Positions 27,447 to 35,118 of a stretch of DNA of 64,000 nt are shown here, one piece after another (position 1 is the stretch's first letter; the number at the start of each line of letters is the position of its first letter). This DNA is from Rhodococcus sp. (in: high G+C Gram-positive bacteria). Lineage in GTDB: Bacteria > Actinomycetota > Actinomycetes > Mycobacteriales > Mycobacteriaceae. The position numbers were made by a program, and so were the translations under genes. The notes under the pieces were generated by a model that was not told where the DNA came from, did not search any database, and worked only from the letters and a program-made list of their open reading frames with translations. Location: the NCBI RefSeq assembly GCF_023264675.1, contig NZ_JAHFVG010000021.1:1-64000 (forward strand). The letters run 5' to 3'.

Positions 27447-28274
27447 ATGAGTCGTGACCGCACCGCATTGAGCGCATTTCTGCGTGATCGACGAGACCGT
27501 CTCACACCATCCGAGGTCGGATTGCCGACGTACCCCGGTGCGCGACGAGTCCCGGGTCTGCGGCGCGAGGAACTCGCTCAGCTCGCGGGCGTCAGTCCGG
27601 ACTACTACAGCAAGCTCGAACAGGGCCGTCAGGCAAATATTTCCGACGAGGTCCTGCGGGCCCTTGCCCGAGCATTGCGTCTGGACGAGGTCGAGGCGCA
27701 GCATCTTCGAGATCTGGCTTCCCCGAACGGGTCCCACGCTGCGGAGCTGCAAGCGGCGGATCCCGGTCTTCTCCGGATCATGGAGGCTCTCGATCACATC
27801 CCGACGATTCTGCTCGGCCCGGCCGGTGAGATCCTCGCGACCAATGCGCTGCTGCGGGCCGTGCTCAGCTTGGACGAGCCCGTCGGTGGATCACTTCATC
27901 ACTACCTGTTCCGCAATCCGGTCGCGCGGGAGCGAATTGTGAACTGGTCGGAGTTCGCGGCCGGCGCTGTCGCCGGTCTGCGGCGCGAATCGGCACGTCG
28001 ACCGAACGATCGGGGTTTGACGACGCTGATCGACGAATTGCGCGCGACCGAGTCTGATTTTTCGCGCTGGTGGGACGATCACGAGGTACAGGAATTCGCG
28101 GGGACGACCAAGATCATCCAACATCCAGCGGCGGGCACTCTTCAGTTCGGCATCGAGTTCGTCTGCACTCCAACCAATTCCGAACAGAGTCTGATCGTCT
28201 ACACCGTCGAGCGGGATTCGACCACCGAGAAGGTCCTGCCGATCCTGGCCAGCTGGGACACCGTCGGCTCTTGA
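27447..28274 (+). CDS. XRE-family regulator with MmyB-like ligand-binding domain
   Basis: 275 residues from ATG 27447. The N-terminal helix-turn-helix reads TYPGARRVPGLRREELAQLAGVSPDYYSKLEQGRQ, the hallmark start of this family. The C-terminal domain (about 105-270; MEALDHIPTILLGPAGEILATNALL, then DRGLTTLIDELRATESDF and WWDDHEVQ) is the PAS-like MmyB domain that binds fatty-acid-like ligands. About 100 bp separate it from the divergent SDR, its likely target. Confidence 0.9.
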   Translation: MSRDRTALSAFLRDRRDRLTPSEVGLPTYPGARRVPGLRREELAQLAGVSPDYYSKLEQGRQANISDEVLRALARALRLDEVEAQHLRDLASPNGSHAAELQAADPGLLRIMEALDHIPTILLGPAGEILATNALLRAVLSLDEPVGGSLHHYLFRNPVARERIVNWSEFAAGAVAGLRRESARRPNDRGLTTLIDELRATESDFSRWWDDHEVQEFAGTTKIIQHPAAGTLQFGIEFVCTPTNSEQSLIVYTVERDSTTEKVLPILASWDTVGS

Positions 28275-28292
28275 CCTCGATATAGCTCGAGG
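28275..28292. promoter_or_regulatory. Short inverted repeat after the XRE gene
   Basis: CCTCGA (28275-28280) and TCGAGG (28287-28292) flank TATAGC directly after the regulator stop codon and 17 bp before the next ATG. It could be a weak terminator or an operator for the F420 oxidoreductase gene. Confidence 0.35.
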
Positions 28293-28308
28293 TTTTAGCG
28301 TCGATGTC

Positions 28309-29103
28309 ATGGACACACTCGGATTGGGCAGGATCGGCATCGCACTCGATGTCGATCATTCTTATCTCGACGGCGCCTGTGAGCTGGAGTCGCTCGGTTA
28401 CACCGCGCTGTGGCTCGCCGGTGGGCAGATCGATCGCCTCGACCGGCTCGCGGATCTGGTGCACGCAACCGAGACGGCCACCGTCGTACCCGGGATCGTG
28501 CCGGTCGATCGGTACGACGCCGAATCGGTCGGCGCGTTGTTCCGCGGGTTGAAGGATTCGGGTCGATTCGTTCTCGGCCTCGGCGGGCCGCAGGCAGCCC
28601 GGCCACTCGCCGGGTTGAATCGCTATCTCGACGAACTGGACGTGCCGCCGGATCGCCTTCTTCTTGCCGCCCTCGGGCCCAAGAAGCTCGAGATGGCCCG
28701 GACGAGAGCAGCGGGAGCTGTCGCGCTGTTGGTCACCCCGGACTACACGGCAAAAGCCAGGAAGATCGTGCGCGACGCCACCCTCGCGATCGACCTTTTC
28801 GTAGTGTGCGAGACCGATCCGGTGCGGGCCCGCGCCCTCGCACGGGAGCCGCTGTCCTTTCTGACGACCGTGCCCGGCTATCGCCAGAACCTCGCGAGAA
28901 TGGGTTTCACCAGCGACGATGTCGATCATCTGACCGACAGTGTGGTCGACGCCCTGGTGGCGTGGGGGAGTCCCGACGACATTGCGCGTCGCGTTCAGGA
29001 GTTCTTCGACGCGGGCGCCGACCACGTCGCGCTGTCGCCGCTGGGGTCGTCGGCACTCGTCGCAGGCCGGGCACTGTCGGGACTGGTCGCCGAGCCAAAG
29101 TAG
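28309..29103 (+). CDS. LLM-class F420-dependent oxidoreductase
   Basis: 264 residues of the luciferase-like monooxygenase TIM barrel. Diagnostic parts are SLGYTALWLAGGQIDRLDRLADLV, RFVLGLGGPQAARPL, RLLLAALGPKKLEMA and a C-terminal WGSPDDIARRVQEFFDAGADHVALSPLG. The length and pattern fit the actinobacterial F420-dependent subfamily rather than flavin monooxygenases. Substrate unknown. It lies 34 bp after the XRE gene on the same strand and 12 bp before ychF. Confidence 0.87.
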   Translation: MDTLGLGRIGIALDVDHSYLDGACELESLGYTALWLAGGQIDRLDRLADLVHATETATVVPGIVPVDRYDAESVGALFRGLKDSGRFVLGLGGPQAARPLAGLNRYLDELDVPPDRLLLAALGPKKLEMARTRAAGAVALLVTPDYTAKARKIVRDATLAIDLFVVCETDPVRARALAREPLSFLTTVPGYRQNLARMGFTSDDVDHLTDSVVDALVAWGSPDDIARRVQEFFDAGADHVALSPLGSSALVAGRALSGLVAEPK

Positions 29104-29115
29104 ACTCCATAGACC

Positions 29116-30195
29116 GTGAGCCTTACCCTCGGAATCGTCGGACTGCCCAATGTCGGCAAGTCCACCCTCTTCAACGCGCTGACCAAGAACGACGTGCTGG
29201 CCGCGAACTACCCGTTCGCCACCATCGAGCCCAACGTCGGCGTCGTCCCGTTGCCGGATCCGAGGCTCGGCAAGCTGGCCGAGGTCTTCAACTCCGAGAA
29301 GTTGGTACCTGCGCTGGTGTCGTTCGTCGACATCGCCGGCATCGTCAAGGGCGCATCCGAAGGTGCCGGGCTCGGCAACAAGTTCCTCGCCAACATTCGT
29401 GAGGCCGACGCCATCTGCCAGGTCGTTCGCGTCTTCGCCGACGACGATGTGGTGCACGTCGACGGCCGCGTCGATCCAGCCGCGGACATCGAGGTCATCG
29501 AGACCGAACTCGCGATCGCGGACCTCCAGACGCTGGAGAAGGCAATCCCGCGCGTGGAGAAGGAAGCGCGGATCAAGAAGGACCGCAAGCCTGCACTGGA
29601 CGCAGCCCTTGCCGCGCAGGCTGTGCTGAACGAGGGCAAGACTCTGTTCTCGGCGAAGGACAAGCTGGATTTCGAGCTGCTCAAGGAATTCCAGCTGCTC
29701 ACCACCAAGCCGTTCCTGTACGTCTTCAACGCCGACGAGTCGGTGCTCACCGACGACGTGAAGGTCGGCGAGCTCGCTCGCTCCGTCGCTCCGGCCGATG
29801 CAGTGTTCCTCGATGCGAAGATCGAATCCGAGCTTCTGGAACTCGACGCCGAATCGGCAGCCGAGCTGCTCGAAAGCGTCGGACAGACGGAGCCGGGTCT
29901 CGACGCCTTGGCACGCGCCGGCTTCCACACCCTTGGACTGCAGACGTACCTCACGGCAGGCCCGAAAGAGGCCCGCGCGTGGACGATTCACAAGGGCGAC
30001 ACCGCACCTCAGGCCGCAGGCGTCATCCACACCGACTTCGAGCGCGGCTTCATCAAGGCTGAAATCGTCAGCTTCGACGACCTCGTCGAAGCCGGATCCA
30101 TGGCCGCAGCCAAGGCCGCGGGCAAGGTCCGGATCGAGGGCAAGGACTACGTCATGGTCGACGGGGATGTCGTGGAGTTCCGCTTCAACGTATAG
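29116..30195 (+). CDS. ychF: Redox-regulated ATPase YchF (Obg-like)
   Basis: 359 residues from GTG 29116. G1 is GLPNVGKSTLFNAL, followed by NYPFATIEPNVGVV, G3 DIAGIVKGA and the altered G4 site NADE in place of NKxD, which explains the preference of this family for ATP over GTP. A coiled-coil insertion (about 125-190) and a C-terminal TGS domain (FHTLGLQTYLTAGPKEARAWTI) complete it. It binds ribosomes and acts in stress responses. It is the counterpart of Rv1112. Confidence 0.96.
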   Translation: MSLTLGIVGLPNVGKSTLFNALTKNDVLAANYPFATIEPNVGVVPLPDPRLGKLAEVFNSEKLVPALVSFVDIAGIVKGASEGAGLGNKFLANIREADAICQVVRVFADDDVVHVDGRVDPAADIEVIETELAIADLQTLEKAIPRVEKEARIKKDRKPALDAALAAQAVLNEGKTLFSAKDKLDFELLKEFQLLTTKPFLYVFNADESVLTDDVKVGELARSVAPADAVFLDAKIESELLELDAESAAELLESVGQTEPGLDALARAGFHTLGLQTYLTAGPKEARAWTIHKGDTAPQAAGVIHTDFERGFIKAEIVSFDDLVEAGSMAAAKAAGKVRIEGKDYVMVDGDVVEFRFNV

Positions 30196-30225
30196 AGGTC
30201 CGTCGTACGATGCTCGGCTACGACG

Positions 30226-30318
30226 GACTATGTTCTGCCGCTTCGCGGCGTCAATGTCGGTGGCAAGAACAAGATTCCGATGGCCGAGCTCCGGACGTTT
30301 CTCTCCGACCGCGGACTT
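30226..30318 (+). pseudogene. DUF1697 gene remnant
   Basis: 31 residues, DYVLPLRGVNVGGKNKIPMAE followed by LRTFLSDRGL, match the first segment of DUF1697 proteins (usually about 180 residues, starting YVALLRGINVGGKNK). There is no start codon ahead of it in frame, and the homology stops at about 30318 although the frame stays open to 30582. The remainder of the domain is missing. It follows ychF by 30 bp and runs into an antisense GntR remnant. Confidence 0.75.
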
Positions 30319-30377
30319 GTCTTCGCGGAGCCGGAGGCGGTTCGTACTCGCACCATGGTCTTCGGCTTCGCAGACCT

Positions 30378-30515
30378 GGTCCCGAACATCCGAGTCAGTT
30401 CCTCGTCGTTCGGCAATCTGGGTCCTGGTGCATCGGTGGACGCCGACCCTGGCCGATTCAGTAGCCACAGGCTGAGAACATCCCGAATGTGTCGGGCGGT
30501 CACCGATATTCGGCG
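30378..30515 (-). pseudogene. GntR-family regulator remnant
   Basis: 46 residues on the minus strand, including TARHIRDVLSLW and RLPNDEELTRMFGT, align with residues 8-44 of the intact GntR regulator at 32168-32860 (DARYVRDIVELW, RLPSEDVLTKLFAT). A GTG at about 30504 could have been the start. Similarity ends inside the winged helix, where the sequence passes towards the DUF1697 remnant. The rest of 30196-30573 shows nothing else recognisable. Confidence 0.65.
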
Positions 30516-30573
30516 TGAGGGCTCATGCCGAGGGTCGTCGTCCACGATGCTCCTGCGTTCGTTCGATCCGGAC

Positions 30574-31512
30574 TTACGGTAGAGCCGGAGGAGAAAGCGA
30601 TTGCTCGATGCTGTCGACCACGTCGCCGATGAAGATCCAATCGTCCACCAGAGGTTCATTCAACCTGAAATCGGCGAGAATTGCATCAGCGGATGCCACG
30701 ATCTCGGCTCGGGACAGACCGGCATCCAGTCGCTGCTTCACCCCGTCGTGAGCTGCGGCGAGTAGATCACGATACGAGCGAAGTTCCGAGATGCCAGCCC
30801 GGGGGCCGTGTCCCGGCAGAACCACCGTCCGGTCGTCGCACAGCCCGAGTGCGAATTCGACGGCGTCGAGAGCGCCGACCGAGGACGCACCCGCGGCCAT
30901 ATCGAGAAACGGATACGTCGGGTAATCCGTCATGTTGACGAATACATCGCCGGTGTGGACTACGTTGGCCTCGTCGAAACGTACGACGGCATCGGTATCG
31001 GTGTGCGCCGAAAAGCTCTGGAGTGACACGGTTTCACCGTTCAACTTCACCGTGAGAGCAGATTCGAAGTTCAGGGTCGGTAGTGCAATGTCCGGGTATG
31101 CCTCCTGTTGCACGCCCATGTGGCACACAACGTGCGAGCACGACATTCTGGCGCGCGCGTTGGGGGCTCCGATCACCAGTGCCCCGCCGGCGGCGAACAT
31201 CGCGGCGCCGCCGGCGTGGTCGTAATGGAAGTGGGTTGGAACGGCGAACCGATAGGGCGCTGCGGTGAACGTCCTGATCGCTTCGTCGACCAGATCGGCC
31301 ATTTCGACCGTGTAGCAGTCGACCGCGAGCACGCCGTCGGGCCCGTGTGACACCAGCATGTTTCCACACGGATGTTCCAGGAGTGCAACACTGGAACTCA
31401 GATGGACGATCTCGATCGGAATCTTGGTCATCATCTGTCCCACGGCTTGGCGAGTGGGAACCTTGTGGGCGATTTCGTACGATGTCGCCGTGGGCGTCTG
31501 CATGGAGGTCAT
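30574..31512 (-). CDS. MBL-fold metallo-hydrolase
   Basis: 312 residues. The zinc motif is THFHYDHAGG near residues 92-101; later ligands are in FSAHTDTDA, VHTGDVFVN and VLPGHGPRAG. The fold includes beta-lactamases, glyoxalase II and lactonases; which one applies is unclear. Start at ATG 31512, which overlaps the stop of the LEH-like gene as ATGA, so the two are coupled. They form a minus-strand operon divergent from a GntR regulator. Confidence 0.88.
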   Translation of the reverse strand: MTSMQTPTATSYEIAHKVPTRQAVGQMMTKIPIEIVHLSSSVALLEHPCGNMLVSHGPDGVLAVDCYTVEMADLVDEAIRTFTAAPYRFAVPTHFHYDHAGGAAMFAAGGALVIGAPNARARMSCSHVVCHMGVQQEAYPDIALPTLNFESALTVKLNGETVSLQSFSAHTDTDAVVRFDEANVVHTGDVFVNMTDYPTYPFLDMAAGASSVGALDAVEFALGLCDDRTVVLPGHGPRAGISELRSYRDLLAAAHDGVKQRLDAGLSRAEIVASADAILADFRLNEPLVDDWIFIGDVVDSIEQSLSPPALP

Positions 31513-31943
31513 GCCGGATTCGCCATCGCCGCAAACGGGATCGTGTCCTGATACTCGCGCCACGCCGAGATCTTTCCCGTCGAATCGAAGTCGAACACGG
31601 CCGCAACGGTCGCCTCGAAGATGATGCTCCCGTCGACCGCGAGCAGGCGCTCGAAGCGTTCGGTCAATACGGTGTTTCCGACAGCGGCAACGTGATGGAC
31701 CTCGACATCGAAGCCGCGTACCGGTTCACCCATGGTGGTCGTCATGGCGCTCAGTGCGGCATCGAGACCCACGGTGCGTGACAGTCCGACAGTTTCCCAA
31801 ACGATGTTGTCGGCCATCACTTCACGAAACGCAGCGAGGAGGGACTCCGTGGTGGACCACGCGTTCAAAAAGTCGTTCGTCGTTGTGACATTGGCGTTCG
31901 TGGTCGTGACATTGGCGTTCGTAGTTGTGACACTGTCGATCAT
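31509..31943 (-). CDS. Limonene-1,2-epoxide hydrolase / SnoaL-like protein with an N-terminal TTTNANV repeat
   Basis: 144 residues from ATG 31943. After a Thr/Asn repeat (about residues 3-20), LLAAFREVMADNIVWETVGLSRTVG, FDVEVHHVAAVGNTVLTERFERL and FDFDSTGKISAWREY give the LEH/SnoaL pattern, like the gene at 72-524. The substrate is unknown. It is the first gene of the operon with the metallo-hydrolase and divergent from a GntR regulator 224 bp away. Confidence 0.75.
   Translation of the reverse strand: MIDSVTTTNANVTTTNANVTTTNDFLNAWSTTESLLAAFREVMADNIVWETVGLSRTVGLDAALSAMTTTMGEPVRGFDVEVHHVAAVGNTVLTERFERLLAVDGSIIFEATVAAVFDFDSTGKISAWREYQDTIPFAAMANPA
31875..31937 (-). repeat. 21-bp tandem repeat, three copies, in the LEH-like N-terminus
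   Basis: Units at 31875-31895, 31896-31916 and 31917-31937 share GTTCGT and GTGACA, with a few changes in the third. They encode the heptapeptide pattern VTTTNAN just inside the start. Copy-number change would remain in frame. Confidence 0.8.
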
Positions 31944-32135
31944 GAAGTGGTCTCCGGTCTTCGAGGGGCCGTTCGAGTTGAACACGTGCCACTGTTCGCG
32001 CCGACGGTGATCGGCATCAAGGCCGAATGCGTTATCTTTTCGTTTCGCCACGCAGACACGCGCGTGAGCTGGTACTTCACGTTTGTTTCGGTGAGTTTCG
32101 CCGTCGCTGCGCGCCTGCTGCGCCGGAGAACAATA

Positions 32136-32149
32136 CGATCTGAGGATCG
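32136..32149. promoter_or_regulatory. Dyad in the GntR/LEH-like divergent region
   Basis: CGATC-TGAG-GATCG lies 18 bp before the GntR ATG. GntR repressors bind short dyads, so this is a possible autoregulatory site, but a five-base arm is weak evidence. Confidence 0.3.
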
Positions 32150-32167
32150 AAGTTCGAGAGGACGATC

Positions 32168-32860
32168 ATGAGTGAGCCCGGTACAGGTCACGTCGACGCG
32201 AGGTATGTCCGCGACATCGTCGAACTCTGGTCGCTCGGCGAGCAAGAGGGTGCCAGTTCACGTCTGCCGAGTGAGGACGTGTTGACCAAGCTTTTCGCAA
32301 CGAACCGCGGGGTCGTTCGTGAGGCGCTCACCCTCTTGGCCCAGGCGGGCCGTGTGGATCGTCGGCGTGGAGTCGGAACTTCGTGGGCTCCGGCTGCCCC
32401 GGTCTTCGATACTTCGTCACACACGGAGGATCGCGGCAGTGAGTTGATTTCCGAGATTCTCAAATGGACTGTCCTCGATACGGTCCCGCCGCGGACGCAG
32501 ATGCTCACCCCGACCGAGGACCCCACTTGTCTCTTCGTCGAGGTCCGAAATTGGCGACGTGGACGCGTGGCGGCGGTCGGGTCTCTGTATGTCCGAGGGC
32601 CGGAACACCGTTCGCTTGTCAGAGATTCGTTCAGATCCGATCTTGTTCCGGTTCTCGCCGCTGCCGGCGTGACGTTGGCGTCGTCGGAAACCGTGATTCG
32701 CGCTGTTCTCGCTGACTCTGTAGATCGATCTTTGATGAGCGTTGCGCTGGGCGCGCCTCTGATCCGTACCGACACGGTCGTCTCCAACGCGTCGGGTGAA
32801 CACGTCTTCTCGGCTCATTCGCGCGGACACGACGCGTATCGAATGGTCAGTGACGTGTAA
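32168..32860 (+). CDS. GntR-family regulator with UTRA-like ligand domain
   Basis: 230 residues from ATG 32168, with GAGAGGA upstream. The winged helix spans about residues 10-75 (SSRLPSEDVLTKLFATNRGVVREALTLLAQAGRVDRRRGVGT). The C-terminal part (EDPTCLFVEVRNWRRGRVAAVGSLYVRGPEH, then GAPLIRTDTVVSNASGEHVFSAHS) follows the HutC/UTRA layout. It is divergent from the LEH-like/metallo-hydrolase operon, its probable target. A remnant of a related gene lies at 30378-30515. Confidence 0.82.
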   Translation: MSEPGTGHVDARYVRDIVELWSLGEQEGASSRLPSEDVLTKLFATNRGVVREALTLLAQAGRVDRRRGVGTSWAPAAPVFDTSSHTEDRGSELISEILKWTVLDTVPPRTQMLTPTEDPTCLFVEVRNWRRGRVAAVGSLYVRGPEHRSLVRDSFRSDLVPVLAAAGVTLASSETVIRAVLADSVDRSLMSVALGAPLIRTDTVVSNASGEHVFSAHSRGHDAYRMVSDV

Positions 32861-32889
32861 ACGGGGTGGCGGGTGTGGTGTTCGATCAA

Positions 32890-32911
32890 TTTCTCCCAAC
32901 CCTGGGAAAAA
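32890..32911. promoter_or_regulatory. Candidate operator ahead of the TetR gene
   Basis: TTTCTCCCA and TGGGAAAAA (one mismatch between arms) flank ACCC, 26 bp upstream of the TetR ATG. The local sequence is AT-richer than its surroundings. Position suggests autoregulation of the TetR-carboxylesterase operon. Confidence 0.45.
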
Positions 32912-32937
32912 TCTCTCAACCTTGCTAACGTCGGGGT

Positions 32938-33543
32938 ATGCCATCGGCACGAGTGGAACGTGACACGCCCACGTTCATCCAGTCCGCGCGTCGCACCCAG
33001 TTGGTGGTCGCGGCCATCGACACCATCGCCGAACTCGGTGCCGAACGGGCGTCGCTCGGGAAAGTTGCCGAAAGGGCGGGCGTGAGCCGAGGGGTGATCG
33101 GCTACCACTTCGGGAGTCGTGACGAGCTGCTCGACGCCGTGATCGCCGAGGTTTATGCCGTCGGAGCCCGTGAAGTCGGCACAGGTGTCGTCGGCGCGGC
33201 GACGCCGCGGGACGCCCTGAGCGCCTTCGTATCGGGCAGCGTCGCGTTCTACACGAAGTATCCACAACACATGCAGTCGCTGACAGCTGTTTTTGCGTCG
33301 GGCCACCAGCCACGGAACGACCGCGGGGAGCACGCGGCCGAATTGTTGGAACTCGACTCCATCCTTCGTCGCGGAATCGAGGCCGGGCAGTTTCGATCGA
33401 TGGACACGGAGATCATGTGCGCCATCATCCGTTCCATCCTCGACGTCGCCGTGAAAAAAGTTGCTGCAGGCGTCGATTCGGAACTTCTAGCCGAAGAAAT
33501 ACTCCACTCCGTTCTCGCTGCGACCGGAAAGGCGGATCCATGA
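32938..33543 (+). CDS. TetR-family regulator
   Basis: 201 residues. The N-terminal domain has RRTQLVVAAIDTIAELGAERASLGKVAERAGVSRGVIGYHFGSRDELLDAVIAEVY (residues about 18-75), the standard TetR helix-turn-helix; the rest is the helical ligand domain. Its stop overlaps the ATG of the lipoprotein carboxylesterase (33540-33543), so regulator and enzyme are cotranslated. That coupling suggests the regulator responds to a substrate or product of the esterase. Confidence 0.9.
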   Translation: MPSARVERDTPTFIQSARRTQLVVAAIDTIAELGAERASLGKVAERAGVSRGVIGYHFGSRDELLDAVIAEVYAVGAREVGTGVVGAATPRDALSAFVSGSVAFYTKYPQHMQSLTAVFASGHQPRNDRGEHAAELLELDSILRRGIEAGQFRSMDTEIMCAIIRSILDVAVKKVAAGVDSELLAEEILHSVLAATGKADP

Positions 33544-35090
33544 AGAAGATACTGTCGACTTTCGCTTGCCTGCTCCTTCTCGCCGCGTGCTCGACCGCGA
33601 CCCAATCCGAGCAACAGAGTTCTCTCGACGTCGACACGACGACGGGGACCGTGCACGGAAAGGACGTCGGCGATACCAGGCAGTTCCTCGGTGTTCGTTA
33701 CGCGAAGTCGCCGACCGGTGATCTTCGGTGGGCGCTGCCCCAGCCGGTGGACGACACCGAAAATACCCTCGACGCATCCGTTCCCGGACCGCGCTGCCCG
33801 CAGACATCACCCGGCGGTTCGCCGGAAACCAACGAAGACTGCCTGTTCCTGAATGTGACAACACCCAAATCTCTTCCCGACGAGCCACTTCCTGTGGTCG
33901 TGTGGTGGCACGGCGGCGGGTACACGCAGGGATCAGGGGCGGACTACGACGCTCAGCGGCTCGCCGATCAGGGCAACGTCATCGTCGTGACGGCCAATTA
34001 CCGTCTGGGGATGCTCGGTTACCTGGGGCTACCGGGATTGGACGGCTCCGGCAATTTCGGACTCGCCGACCAGTTCGCAGCCCTGAAGTGGGCGAACGAC
34101 AACGCCGAAGCATTCGGTGGCGACCCGGACAACGTAACGGTCATGGGTGAATCCGCCGGCGGAATGTCGGCGTGCGCAGCGTTGGGATCGCCTGCCGCCG
34201 AGGGTCTCATGGACAAAGCAATCATCATGTCGGGTTCGTGCATGATCGACTGGCCCGCGGGAACTTTGTATCCTGGAGTGCCCGAAACGACGCCGTACAC
34301 GTCCCTCGCCGAGAGTGAATCGACCGGAACATCGATCGCGGACTCACTGAACTGCACGAGCGATCGCATCCGCTGTCTGCGTGCGCTTCCGGTGGAGACG
34401 GTGCTCGAACAGTCAGGGTCGTTCGGCAACGGCCTCGCCTACGGCACCGACCTGGTTCCCGAGAATCCTGCTCAGGCTGTTGTCGACGGCGACGTCATGC
34501 CGATACCCGTCATAACGGGTGGAACCAAGAACGAGCACCGGGCCTTCACCGGGGGAGCGCTCCTGGCCGACCCCGAGGCGGTCACCGACGACAACTACAG
34601 CGCGCTCATCGGCGAAGCCTTCGGGCCGGATGCAGCGACCGTCGAACAGCGCTATCCGCGAGCGAATTTCGACAGTGCAGCGCTCGGCTGGTCCACCGTG
34701 GTGACGGATGCTGCCTGGTCGTGCCCGACGCTGCGCGGTGCGAACCTTCTCGCGAAGAACAACGATGTATGGTCCTACGAATTCGCCGACGATACTGCGA
34801 GGGATGTCAGTGGTCTATCGGCCTCGGGACTACCGCAGGGCGCGGCACACGCCACTGACCTCTCGTACACCTTCGACCTCGGTGGCAAGGATCTGGTCAC
34901 CGGTCCGGGGCAGAAAGAGCTGTCGCAGGAAATGATCGAGGCGTGGTCGAACTTCGCGCACGACGGAGACCCCGGTGAACACTGGCCGAACGACACGGGA
35001 AATGGGCCGGTCCTGGAGTTCTCGAACCCAGACATCGCGGTGGGGGATTTCTCGAACGCGCACCAGTGCGACTTCTGGAATGCGCGATAG
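33540..35090 (+). CDS. Carboxylesterase type B, lipoprotein
   Basis: 516 residues. MKKILSTFACLLLLAACS is a lipoprotein signal with lipobox LAAC (Cys18). The mature protein is a full type-B carboxylesterase: FLGVRYAKSP, NEDCLFLNV, WWHGGGYTQGS for the oxyanion hole, GESAGG with the nucleophilic serine, the Glu of TKNEHRAF and the His of GAAHATDLSYTF. It should hydrolyse esters at the cell surface; the substrate is unknown. Coupled to TetR by an ATGA overlap. Confidence 0.93.
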   Translation: MKKILSTFACLLLLAACSTATQSEQQSSLDVDTTTGTVHGKDVGDTRQFLGVRYAKSPTGDLRWALPQPVDDTENTLDASVPGPRCPQTSPGGSPETNEDCLFLNVTTPKSLPDEPLPVVVWWHGGGYTQGSGADYDAQRLADQGNVIVVTANYRLGMLGYLGLPGLDGSGNFGLADQFAALKWANDNAEAFGGDPDNVTVMGESAGGMSACAALGSPAAEGLMDKAIIMSGSCMIDWPAGTLYPGVPETTPYTSLAESESTGTSIADSLNCTSDRIRCLRALPVETVLEQSGSFGNGLAYGTDLVPENPAQAVVDGDVMPIPVITGGTKNEHRAFTGGALLADPEAVTDDNYSALIGEAFGPDAATVEQRYPRANFDSAALGWSTVVTDAAWSCPTLRGANLLAKNNDVWSYEFADDTARDVSGLSASGLPQGAAHATDLSYTFDLGGKDLVTGPGQKELSQEMIEAWSNFAHDGDPGEHWPNDTGNGPVLEFSNPDIAVGDFSNAHQCDFWNAR

Positions 35091-35118
35091 CCGCTTCCAT
35101 CGATGGTCGAGTGTGGGT

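Noticed and set aside
28114..30468. A 784-codon open frame antisense to the F420 oxidoreductase and ychF
   Set aside because: It covers two well-supported genes in antisense and matches no family. Its upstream end lies over the GntR remnant, but in another frame.
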